NCBI GenBank assembly: GCA_905480065.1
Contig: CAJQOV010000027.1
Span: 1 to 11,248 of the forward strand
DNA from: an uncultured Gammaproteobacteria bacterium
GTDB taxonomy: Bacteria > Pseudomonadota > Gammaproteobacteria > UBA9214
Direction of reading: 5' to 3'
Length of the DNA stretch: 11,248 nucleotides
Shown here in pieces: positions 5,965 to 11,248 of the stretch. The notes under the pieces are model-generated. The model had not been told where the DNA came from and searched no databases. It was given only the letters and a program-made list of their open reading frames with translations. The translations under genes and the position numbers were made by a program. Every line of letters starts with the position of its first letter. The first letter of the stretch is position 1.

Positions 5965-6363
5965 ATGAGCATTCGAGCTATGCCGTTCGCTGTGTTACTG
6001 CCAATCGCTGCGAGCCTGGCAGCCTGCGATGCCGGTAAGGTAGAACAGCCACCACTGCAGAAGGTGACCTATGTCGATGATGTGGCCCCCATCCTGCAAA
6101 AGCATTGCGCTGAATGTCATGTGGCCGGAAAGCAAGGTACCGAGGCAACCGGCTTTCAGGTGGATTCCTACGAATCGATCATGCATGACAGCCGGTTCGG
6201 ACCGGTCATTGAACCGGGTTCTGCCAGAACCAGTTCGCTCTATATCCTGATTTCCGGCAAGGACAACCTGACCGTCAGCATGCCGCACGGCAAGGCCCCC
6301 CTCAGCGATGCAGATATCGAGACCATCCGGGCCTGGATCGATAACGGCGCTGTCAAAAACTGA
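5965..6363 (+). CDS. Mono-haem c-type cytochrome lipoprotein
   Basis: A 132-residue exported c-type cytochrome. The signal peptide ends in the lipobox LAAC (lipidated Cys21), so the protein is probably membrane-anchored on the periplasmic side. The haem-binding motif is CAECH (Cys48, Cys51, His52) in the context VAPILQKHCAECHVAG, typical of the planctomycete-type cytochrome c domain (PSCyt1) and its proteobacterial relatives. Met106 in VSMPHGKAPLSD is the likely sixth ligand, and DIETIRAWIDNGA is the usual C-terminal helix. It should transfer electrons, partner unknown. The ribosome-binding site GGAGAGGG (5950-5957) is seven bases before the ATG. It has its own promoter candidate, and no maturation or oxidase genes are nearby. 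Confidence 0.87.
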   Translation: MSIRAMPFAVLLPIAASLAACDAGKVEQPPLQKVTYVDDVAPILQKHCAECHVAGKQGTEATGFQVDSYESIMHDSRFGPVIEPGSARTSSLYILISGKDNLTVSMPHGKAPLSDADIETIRAWIDNGAVKN

Positions 6364-6541
6364 TACAGACCTTCCAACCGGCACCGGCAAGCGCACCAGT
6401 TCCAGGTTCGCGGCCGGTAACAAGCTTTGCACCTGACGTCGCGCAAGCAGCGCTCACGCGGACCGTTCGGAAATAATACCAACCACAATAACCATTCCCG
6501 GCTGCCTGACCGGCAACCCTTCCCCTGGGCTGCGCATGCAC

Positions 6542-6547
6542 TACAAT
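6542..6547 (+). promoter_or_regulatory. Possible -10 box for the deacylase gene
   Basis: TACAAT about 46 bp before ATG 6594. No convincing -35 box; weak candidate in a 230-bp gap otherwise without visible features. Confidence 0.25.
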
Positions 6548-6593
6548 AAATGGTGAAACCGGATATTTTCAAATTTGCGCAAGGAGATAGCAG

Positions 6594-7064
6594 ATGGCAG
6601 TCGCAGAGACCGTTCGACGTTTTCTTGAAAAGCATGCCGTTGACTATGACCTGGTCTTGCATCCACACACGGGATCGAGTCATGAAACAGCCGCAGCCGC
6701 TCATGTGCGGGAAGACCACATCGCCAAGGCAGTCATTGTCAAGGACGCTGTCGGCTATGCCATGGTCGTGGTTCCTGGCTGTAACTGGGTCGAGATAGAA
6801 CACCTGCGCAAGGAACTGCAACGCGACCTGCATCTCGCCAGCGAGGAGCAGCTTGCAAAGCTGTTCTGCGATTGCGAGGCAGGGGCAGTCCCGCCGCTGG
6901 GCCCTGCCTATGGTATCGAGACCTTCCTCGACGAGGCGCTGACCAGCCTGGCCAATGTCTATTTCGAGTCGGGCGACCATGAGCAACTGGTCCATACCCG
7001 GGGTGATGATTTTCGAACCTTGCTGGGGGGTGTACGCCACGGTTTCTACAGTCATGCTGACTGA
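6594..7064 (+). CDS. YbaK/ProX-type aminoacyl-tRNA deacylase
   Basis: A 156-residue cytoplasmic protein of the YbaK/ProRS-editing (INS) domain family, which hydrolyses mischarged aminoacyl-tRNA in trans. Residues 1-30 form the first helix and strand (VAETVRRFLEKHAVDYDLVLHPHT). Lys45 in HIAKAVIVKD matches the conserved catalytic-site lysine of the family, and AGAVPPLGPAYG (97-108) matches the G-x-x-PPLG substrate-loop motif. YFESGDHEQLVHTRGDDF (122-140) fits the C-terminal segment. This is a stand-alone domain, near the usual length. ATG 6594 follows the strong ribosome-binding site AAGGAGAT (6581-6588). The tRNA substrate cannot be told from sequence (YbaK-type, ProXp or other). It stands alone between unrelated genes. 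Confidence 0.87.
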   Translation: MAVAETVRRFLEKHAVDYDLVLHPHTGSSHETAAAAHVREDHIAKAVIVKDAVGYAMVVVPGCNWVEIEHLRKELQRDLHLASEEQLAKLFCDCEAGAVPPLGPAYGIETFLDEALTSLANVYFESGDHEQLVHTRGDDFRTLLGGVRHGFYSHAD

Positions 7065-7207
7065 GCGACGCGTTGCGACGCGGTAGCACAATGAGAGGTG
7101 CGGGAGGCTGATCACCCCGGCTGGACCAGTCCCGTCCCTGGCAGCAAGTTGCCGCTGTGCCTAGCCTGGTCGCCGGATTACCGGTGGTTACCCGTGCAGG
7201 TAAAAAC

Positions 7208-8065
7208 ATGACCAGCCGATCCCTGCTTTTGTGTTGTCTGCTTGCGAACTGGTCAGGCCTTGCTGCTGCCGGGCAGGAGGATGGCTCAATGGACCTGGAG
7301 CGGAGTGTTTGCGGGTTAAAGGAGCCCTTGATATTTTGGCTGTGGAGCACGCTGGCTGGCAGTCCGGATGCAAAGCGCGTGGCAGGATTGCGGAATGTCG
7401 AGGATATTTCCTTCCAGACAAAAGATAACCGGACATTGCGTGGTTACAGGCTGAAGGCAGACGCAGGCGAGGGGCCGGGGTCGGCAGCAAAAGGCTACCT
7501 GCTGATCATGCAGGGAAACGCCATGCTGGCAGATCAGATCATCAGCGAGTTCGCGGATTATTCGGCAGCAGGGTTTGACGTATACATGTACGACTTCCGC
7601 GGTTATGGCCGTTCCGGGGGCAGGCGGCGGCTTACAGCGATTATCAGTGACTATGCGGAAATCCTTGCCGCACTCAATTTATCCGGCTATGGACAACGAC
7701 TTGTCTACGCCATGTCGTTCGGTGGCATTGCATTGCTGGATGGTTTTGCAGCGCACGCCGAACCGGACCTGGTTATTGTTGACTCCACGCCGAGCCGTTT
7801 ATCCGATTACGGTTGCCCACCGGCATACGATCCCGTTAACAACCTGCCGGAAGATTGCAGCCGTTTCCTGTTTATCGCCGGCCGGAATGACCGCGTAGTT
7901 ACACCCGCCATGTCAGAGGCGCTGCTGGAAGCGGCGCAGCAACGGGGTGCATCGATACTCAGGGATGAAACGTTCGCGCACCCCTTCATGGATCCTTCCT
8001 GGCAGGCGCGGCGCCGGCGCATGGAGGTGATTGAAGCATACTTTTTGTACGGTAAAGACTCGTAA
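7208..8065 (+). CDS. Exported alpha/beta hydrolase
   Basis: A 285-residue alpha/beta hydrolase with a Sec signal peptide (MTSRSLLLCCLLANWSGLAAA, cleavage near residue 21), so it probably works in the periplasm. The core shows YMYDFRGYGRSGG (126-138), the nucleophile elbow AMSFGG with Ser170, an acid Asp228 in FIAGRNDRVV, and His258 in FAHPFM, a complete triad. GYLLIMQGNAM (96-106) is the segment where the oxyanion loop HG is usually found; here QGN replaces it, as in the BEM46/YfhR-like group. Substrate unknown. The start at 7208 is chosen because the signal peptide begins there; the frame is open to 7157. Only a weak AGG precedes it. Confidence 0.85.
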   Translation: MTSRSLLLCCLLANWSGLAAAGQEDGSMDLERSVCGLKEPLIFWLWSTLAGSPDAKRVAGLRNVEDISFQTKDNRTLRGYRLKADAGEGPGSAAKGYLLIMQGNAMLADQIISEFADYSAAGFDVYMYDFRGYGRSGGRRRLTAIISDYAEILAALNLSGYGQRLVYAMSFGGIALLDGFAAHAEPDLVIVDSTPSRLSDYGCPPAYDPVNNLPEDCSRFLFIAGRNDRVVTPAMSEALLEAAQQRGASILRDETFAHPFMDPSWQARRRRMEVIEAYFLYGKDS

Positions 8066-8250
8066 CTGTGCTGTGCAGGCCCACCGCGAGTGCGAATCAC
8101 GCAAGCCGCGCCATGAGCGAATGCAAAGCCTGCCCGGTACGGGATGAATGTGCCTGTTCCGGCTGGATTTCTGCCGGTCATGAGTGCGCCGATCCTGGGC
8201 CTGGTGCTCGCCATGGATGGCCGCGTCGTAATCACTAACCGGAATCACAC

Positions 8251-8256
8251 TATACT
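8251..8256 (+). promoter_or_regulatory. Possible -10 box for the YceI gene
   Basis: TATACT at 8251-8256, which would give a leader of about 34 nt before ATG 8297. It has the same hexamer and a similar distance as the candidate before the lipoprotein gene at 5134. The -35 region is not convincing. Confidence 0.35.
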
Positions 8257-8296
8257 TCAGGTGCACGGCACGGATCGGATGGGGGTGGTGCATAGC

Positions 8297-8959
8297 ATGA
8301 ACCGCCAGGTAATCCTGCTAATTCTATTGTGTATAGCGCTGTTCGGCACGGACATGGCTACGGCTATGCAGCCATGTGCCACGTTCGAGGGCGGGCTCGT
8401 TGCCCCGGCGCAACTGCAGGTCATGCGGGACGCGGCCGCGGAGGGGCGTTTGTTCCAGGTTGTGCCCGGCACTTCATCGGCAGAGTTCTCTGTCAGGTAT
8501 TTATTCGGCAAGGAATTTCACGGCGAAATGACCGACATTGCCGGTTGCCTCACCATGCCACGGTCACCGCGCCTGCATGGTCAGGCGCTGTTGCTGATCA
8601 AGGCAAACAGCATGACAGCGAACCACCCTGAACTGTTGCCGATGGCGCAGGGTACCCAGTTTCTGGATGCCCGCAATTACCCGCAGATGCTGTTTGCCGG
8701 TCACTTGTACCAGTCGTCGCAGCCGCTGGTGTGGCATATTTCCGGCGACCTCACCTTGCACGGCAGAACCCGACCTGTGCTGTTCAATATCAATATCGAG
8801 GTACTGGAAAGCCGCCTGGGAGACTTTCCTGTACGCATATTGCTGACCGGCGACAGCCAGGTCGACCGGCGGCAATTCAACATCACCAGCCACCACCTGC
8901 TGGTCAGCGACAAGGTAGACCTGCACCTGTCGGCCGAGCTGGTTGCATGGGGCCACTGA
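8297..8959 (+). CDS. YceI-family periplasmic protein
   Basis: A 220-residue exported protein. The signal peptide is MNRQVILLILLCIALFGTDMATA, cleavage near residue 23. From about residue 52 it matches the YceI lipocalin-like barrel, which binds polyisoprenoids or similar lipids in the periplasm: FQVVPGTSSAEFSVRY, then GEMTDIAGCLTMP, WHISGDLTLHGRTRPVLFNI, and FNITSHHLLVSDKVDLHLSAELVA at the end. A short N-terminal extension (24-51) precedes the barrel. Two mature cysteines (27, 84) could form a disulfide. The start at 8297 is chosen because the signal peptide begins there, with GGGGGTGG about eight bases upstream; the frame is open to 8144. The ligand is unknown. Confidence 0.87.
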   Translation: MNRQVILLILLCIALFGTDMATAMQPCATFEGGLVAPAQLQVMRDAAAEGRLFQVVPGTSSAEFSVRYLFGKEFHGEMTDIAGCLTMPRSPRLHGQALLLIKANSMTANHPELLPMAQGTQFLDARNYPQMLFAGHLYQSSQPLVWHISGDLTLHGRTRPVLFNINIEVLESRLGDFPVRILLTGDSQVDRRQFNITSHHLLVSDKVDLHLSAELVAWGH

Positions 8960-9264
8960 AAAATCGTCTTCGTCATGACTAAAGGCAGGGTATTGCGCTG
9001 ATCAGTCGAATCCGCCAGGCAAAAGCGCTGCTTGGCAAAGGGCGGCCATGCCGCGAATAACAGGCTGGAGTTCTGGGCATGGGTTGCGTTAAGGTTTCTG
9101 GATGGTGATGGTGATGGAGCCGCTGGTAAGTACAGGAACACTGCGGAGACACCTGCAGAATGCATTGATAAAGACTCGCGCCACGCCTAACCCCGGCCCG
9201 GGCGGGCATTACGCAGCGATTGTTACACGGCGATTATTCGCCCAATGTTAGTAAAGTGACTGTT
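8960..9264. other. Intergenic region, no gene supported
   Basis: A 305-base gap between the YceI and CDF genes. It has a short GATGGT tandem run (about 9101-9116), a GC-rich GGCCCGGGC stretch near 9197-9204, and a small hairpin GGCGA-TTAT-TCGCC (9229-9242) close to the CDF start. TTGTTA at 9220-9225 could be a -35 element, but no good -10 follows. I see no convincing gene on either strand. Confidence 0.45.
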
Positions 9265-9879
9265 ATGAGCGGATGTTGTGGTCCTGGCTGTTCACCGGAA
9301 CCGTTGCATGAACGGCAGCGCGGGACATTGCGAATTGTCCTGGCGATCAATGCGCTGATGTTTTTCGCCATCCTTGGCGCCGCGTACTATGCCAACTCAT
9401 CGGCGCTGTTGGCGGATAGCCTGGATAACCTTGGAGACGCATTGACCTATGCTCTCAGCCTCTATGCAGTTTCCAGGGGCGCAGCTGTCAAGGCCAGGGT
9501 TGCGCTGTTCAAGGGCACGCTTATTCTTCTCGCCGCGTTAACCGTTATTGCTCAAGTCGCCTACAGACTGTTTGTTCCAGGCGTCCCCGTCTTCGAAGTC
9601 ATGGGCATATTCAGCCTTGCGGGACTGGTTGCCAATTCCATTTGCCTGTTTCTGCTCTGGCGTCACCGCCGCGAGGATGTAAACATGAGCTCGGTCTGGG
9701 AGTGCTCGCGAAACGACATAGCATCGAATATTTCTGTATTCGTCGCGGCCGGAGCCGTCTGGTTCACTGGTTCAGGCTGGCCGGACATCGTGGTTGCAGC
9801 AGGTCTTTCGTTACTCCTGATACGCTCTGCATCTCGCGTGATTGGCTCTGCCATCGCAGAGCTTCGCGCAGCAAGCTGA
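9265..9879 (+). CDS. Short CDF-like cation transporter with Cys-rich N-terminus
   Basis: A 204-residue integral membrane protein of the cation diffusion facilitator superfamily, predicted with six helices (roughly 24-44, 48-68, 83-103, 112-132, 153-168, 172-190). Helix two carries SSALLADSLDNLGDALTY, where Asp51 and Asn55 stand at the D-x3-D metal-site positions. Helix five carries WECSRNDIASNISV, with Cys147 and Asp151 at the H-x3-D positions. The C-terminal cytosolic dimer domain is missing: the protein ends soon after helix six. The N-terminus MSGCCGPGCS is Cys-rich and likely binds a soft metal. The direction and metal are unknown; export from the cytoplasm is the family norm. The start at 9265 is chosen from this motif; upstream codons to 9220 do not look family-like. 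The ribosome-binding site is weak. Confidence 0.82.
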   Translation: MSGCCGPGCSPEPLHERQRGTLRIVLAINALMFFAILGAAYYANSSALLADSLDNLGDALTYALSLYAVSRGAAVKARVALFKGTLILLAALTVIAQVAYRLFVPGVPVFEVMGIFSLAGLVANSICLFLLWRHRREDVNMSSVWECSRNDIASNISVFVAAGAVWFTGSGWPDIVVAAGLSLLLIRSASRVIGSAIAELRAAS

Positions 9880-10104
9880 TTCAAGCGTTAATCGCCGGTT
9901 CGGCAAAGTGTTTTTCGTCGCCATCGACGCTCACAGGCCTGCCTGAAGCGTCGTACCGCTAGCGCCATCCAGTCAGCCAGACCCGATTCTTTCCCTGCCT
10001 GCTGCTGGCGTCCTGTGTATGGAATCGCTGAATTCTGTCAGCAGATATTACAATTAACACTCATGTAGATTATTCACAAGGTTCTCCATGCCATTGTTAA
10101 ATTA

Positions 10105-10131
10105 AATATTTACGATTTTGGTGTAAATATT
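10105..10131. promoter_or_regulatory. Perfect 9-bp inverted repeat, candidate operator
   Basis: AATATTTAC (10105-10113), nine spacer bases, then GTAAATATT (10123-10131). The half-sites are perfect, 18 bp centre to centre, in an AT-rich stretch about 80-100 bp before the small secreted protein gene. The form suits a dimeric regulator, but a hairpin in RNA is also possible. Confidence 0.45.
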
Positions 10132-10163
10132 GCAGAGATTTCTATAGCCAAGAAGAGCTAACA

Positions 10164-10182
10164 CGCCGGCATATGGCCGGCG
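10164..10182 (+). other. GC-rich hairpin in the leader of the small secreted protein gene
   Basis: CGCCGGC-ATATG-GCCGGCG: a perfect 7-bp stem with a 5-nt loop, ending 14 bases before the ribosome-binding site. It contrasts with the AT-rich DNA around it and may act as an mRNA stabiliser or attenuator; no T-run follows. Confidence 0.45.
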
Positions 10183-10208
10183 GAGTAGAAAATAATGGAG
10201 AGAGCATC

Positions 10209-10463
10209 ATGCATATATCACGCGCAGCCTGCACGTTATGTTCAGGAATCTTTGCGTTCCTGTCTACAGCGACGTTTGCTGGCTGGATTTATGACGATGA
10301 GCAGAACGGTGTCTGGTTGAAGCCAGACTATACTACTAGTTTATACGATGGCCTGGACGACAAAAAAATACCGCTGATGCTGGATGGCCCCTACGATTGG
10401 CGGCGAACCTACATCAAGCGCTGGCAACGCGAGGAGTTGCGGCAGGACGAACAGGATTACTGA
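10209..10463 (+). CDS. Small secreted protein of unknown function
   Basis: An 84-residue protein that I do not recognise. MHISRAACTLCSGIFAFLST and ATFA form a Sec signal peptide with cleavage near Ala24. The mature 60 residues are rich in acidic and aromatic residues (GWIYDDEQNGVWLKPDY, LDGPYDWRRTYIKRWQREE) and end EQDY; there is no cysteine and no repeat. The start at 10209 has a good ribosome-binding site GGAGAGAG (10197-10204). It lies behind an AT-rich leader with a dyad and hairpin, so regulated expression is possible. It is followed at 237 bp by the outer-membrane barrel gene. Reality of the gene rests on the signal peptide and ribosome-binding site. Confidence 0.65.
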   Translation: MHISRAACTLCSGIFAFLSTATFAGWIYDDEQNGVWLKPDYTTSLYDGLDDKKIPLMLDGPYDWRRTYIKRWQREELRQDEQDY

Positions 10464-10625
10464 GCGGCTGATCCTTCTATTGCTGCAACCAGAACGTGAA
10501 ACGATACAGCCATGGCAACGTGCTGTGCTGTGCATAGACCATGCAGCATCGAAAAATCGAGCCGGACGGATTCGACATGGACAGCCAGTACCCCGGCGGC
10601 TATTTCATCCTGTAGAATAAACATG

Positions 10626-10657
10626 CAAATAGCATAGCCAGCCGCATCAGCTATTTG
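10626..10657. other. Inverted repeat upstream of the outer-membrane protein gene
   Basis: CAAATAGC (10626-10633) pairs perfectly with GCTATTTG (10650-10657) across a 16-nt loop. It lies between the small secreted protein gene and the barrel gene, and could be a weak terminator or an operator. TTGTTC (10655-10660) overlaps it and could serve as a -35 element. Confidence 0.3.
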
Positions 10658-10700
10658 TTCACATCATGATATTTCCTGTAATGACTAAAGCACTTCCTTG

Positions 10701-11248
10701 ATGAAACATTGGCCGATCGCATTCATCACAATCTTTGCACACTTGTTGTTTGTTCAAACCACTTTCGCAGAGTCGTCATCCAACCCCGCATACAGTTTCG
10801 GTGTTTTGCGGGAAAGCAAATATGTCTCGCAGGGGAGAGACAACCTGGGCGATGGAGGAATTTACTCCTTTGAAGCAGCGCTGGAGTGGCGGAGGCTGGC
10901 TGCTGGCGCCTGGTTTGCAAGCGCTGACAGTACGCCATACGAGGAACTGAACCTCTACGTTGATTACGGGGTAGAGCTGGGTCCGCTGTACAGCTATGTT
11001 GGATATACCCGGCTGGAGTTCCTGCAAGAGGATGAAAGCGACAACGAAATCAGTGCCGGGGTGGAGATATCCGACGCCGGGTATTTTATCCCGGCGCTGG
11101 ACTATACCTACTCGACCGGGGCAGATGGCGGGTTCGTGGAGCTTTCCATCAGCACCGAGATCGAGTTGTCAGACGGTCGGCTGTTGCTGCGCCCCTACCT
11201 GATGGAAGGTTTCGATTTCGGCTATATATCCCGAGCGCACGATGGACC
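10701..11248 (+). CDS. Putative outer-membrane beta-barrel protein (partial, runs off the window)
   Basis: From ATG 10701 the frame is open to the end of the window (182 full codons, no stop). The N-terminus is a Sec signal peptide, MKHWPIAFITIFAHLLFVQ then TTFA, cleavage near Ala23. The mature part opens with SFGVLRESKYVSQGRDNLGD and then shows repeating amphipathic beta-strands with aromatic girdles (FEAALEWRRLAAGAWFA, LNLYVDYGVELGPLYSYVGYT, GYFIPALDYTYS, LLLRPYLMEGFDFGYIS). This is the pattern of small porin-like outer-membrane barrels of the TorF/Gcw_chp kind, though I cannot place it in a family with certainty. No clear Shine-Dalgarno precedes the ATG. The barrel call is strong; function is unknown. 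Confidence 0.72.
   Translation, partial: MKHWPIAFITIFAHLLFVQTTFAESSSNPAYSFGVLRESKYVSQGRDNLGDGGIYSFEAALEWRRLAAGAWFASADSTPYEELNLYVDYGVELGPLYSYVGYTRLEFLQEDESDNEISAGVEISDAGYFIPALDYTYSTGADGGFVELSISTEIELSDGRLLLRPYLMEGFDFGYISRAHDG

Larger units (their letters stand above)
9880..10208. other. Intergenic region with hairpin and AT-rich leader
   Basis: A 329-base gap. Its first half holds a strong hairpin (9925-9953: CGACGCT against AGCGTCG with inner CAGGC/GCCTG), possibly the end of the CDF transcript, though without a T-run. The second half, from about 10030, turns markedly AT-rich and holds the dyad and GC hairpin described separately. No gene is supported. Confidence 0.5.

Noticed and set aside
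6240..7115. Long leftward open frame (291 codons)
   Set aside because: It lies antisense to the cytochrome end and the YbaK-type gene, both of which have clear motifs and ribosome-binding sites; its own sequence looks like a GC-rich shadow.
8979..9209. Leftward frame with a run of histidines
   Set aside because: The histidines come from the GATGGT tandem repeat; no start signals, and the rest looks random.

Overview
The window looks like chromosomal DNA from a GC-rich gammaproteobacterium-like organism. This is inferred from codon use, Sec signal peptides and lipoboxes, a YceI protein, a c-type haem lipoprotein and an outer-membrane barrel; the species cannot be named. There are no rRNA, tRNA, CRISPR or transposase genes. 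Fifteen protein genes are supported: one cut by the left edge, one by the right edge.

Left region (1-3655) reads as a stress-type cluster: the C-terminus of an Hsp20 small heat-shock protein, a predicted phosphoribosyltransferase and a dienelactone-hydrolase-like protein in the same frame separated by a single TGA, a convergent DUF2267 gene, a second phosphoribosyltransferase of another type, and a small DUF2934 protein. Linkage of sHsp, phosphoribosyltransferase and hydrolase recalls stress or dormancy loci such as Rv2030c-Rv2031c of Mycobacterium tuberculosis; a shared role here is inference.

Centre (3671-4578) is the most unusual part. A CIA30-family gene sits tightly between two arrays of a roughly 90-bp hairpin element (REPIN-like: two inverted 26-bp arms around a short asymmetric centre). 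The two arrays are inverted relative to each other, and each has extra tandem copies of single arms. The left array supplies the start codon and first seven codons of the CIA30 gene; the right array supplies two bases of its stop codon. Just beyond is a clear leftward terminator that belongs to a leftward DUF2892 membrane protein gene, which has an extended -10 promoter.

Right region (5134-11248) carries mostly single, envelope-directed genes on the + strand: an unknown lipoprotein, a mono-haem cytochrome c lipoprotein, a YbaK/ProX-type aminoacyl-tRNA deacylase, an exported alpha/beta hydrolase, an exported YceI protein, a short CDF-like metal transporter with a Cys-rich N-terminus, an unknown small secreted protein behind an AT-rich leader with a 9-bp dyad, and the start of an outer-membrane barrel protein that runs off the window. 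Most have their own ribosome-binding site and gaps of 100-330 bp, so they look like separate transcription units.
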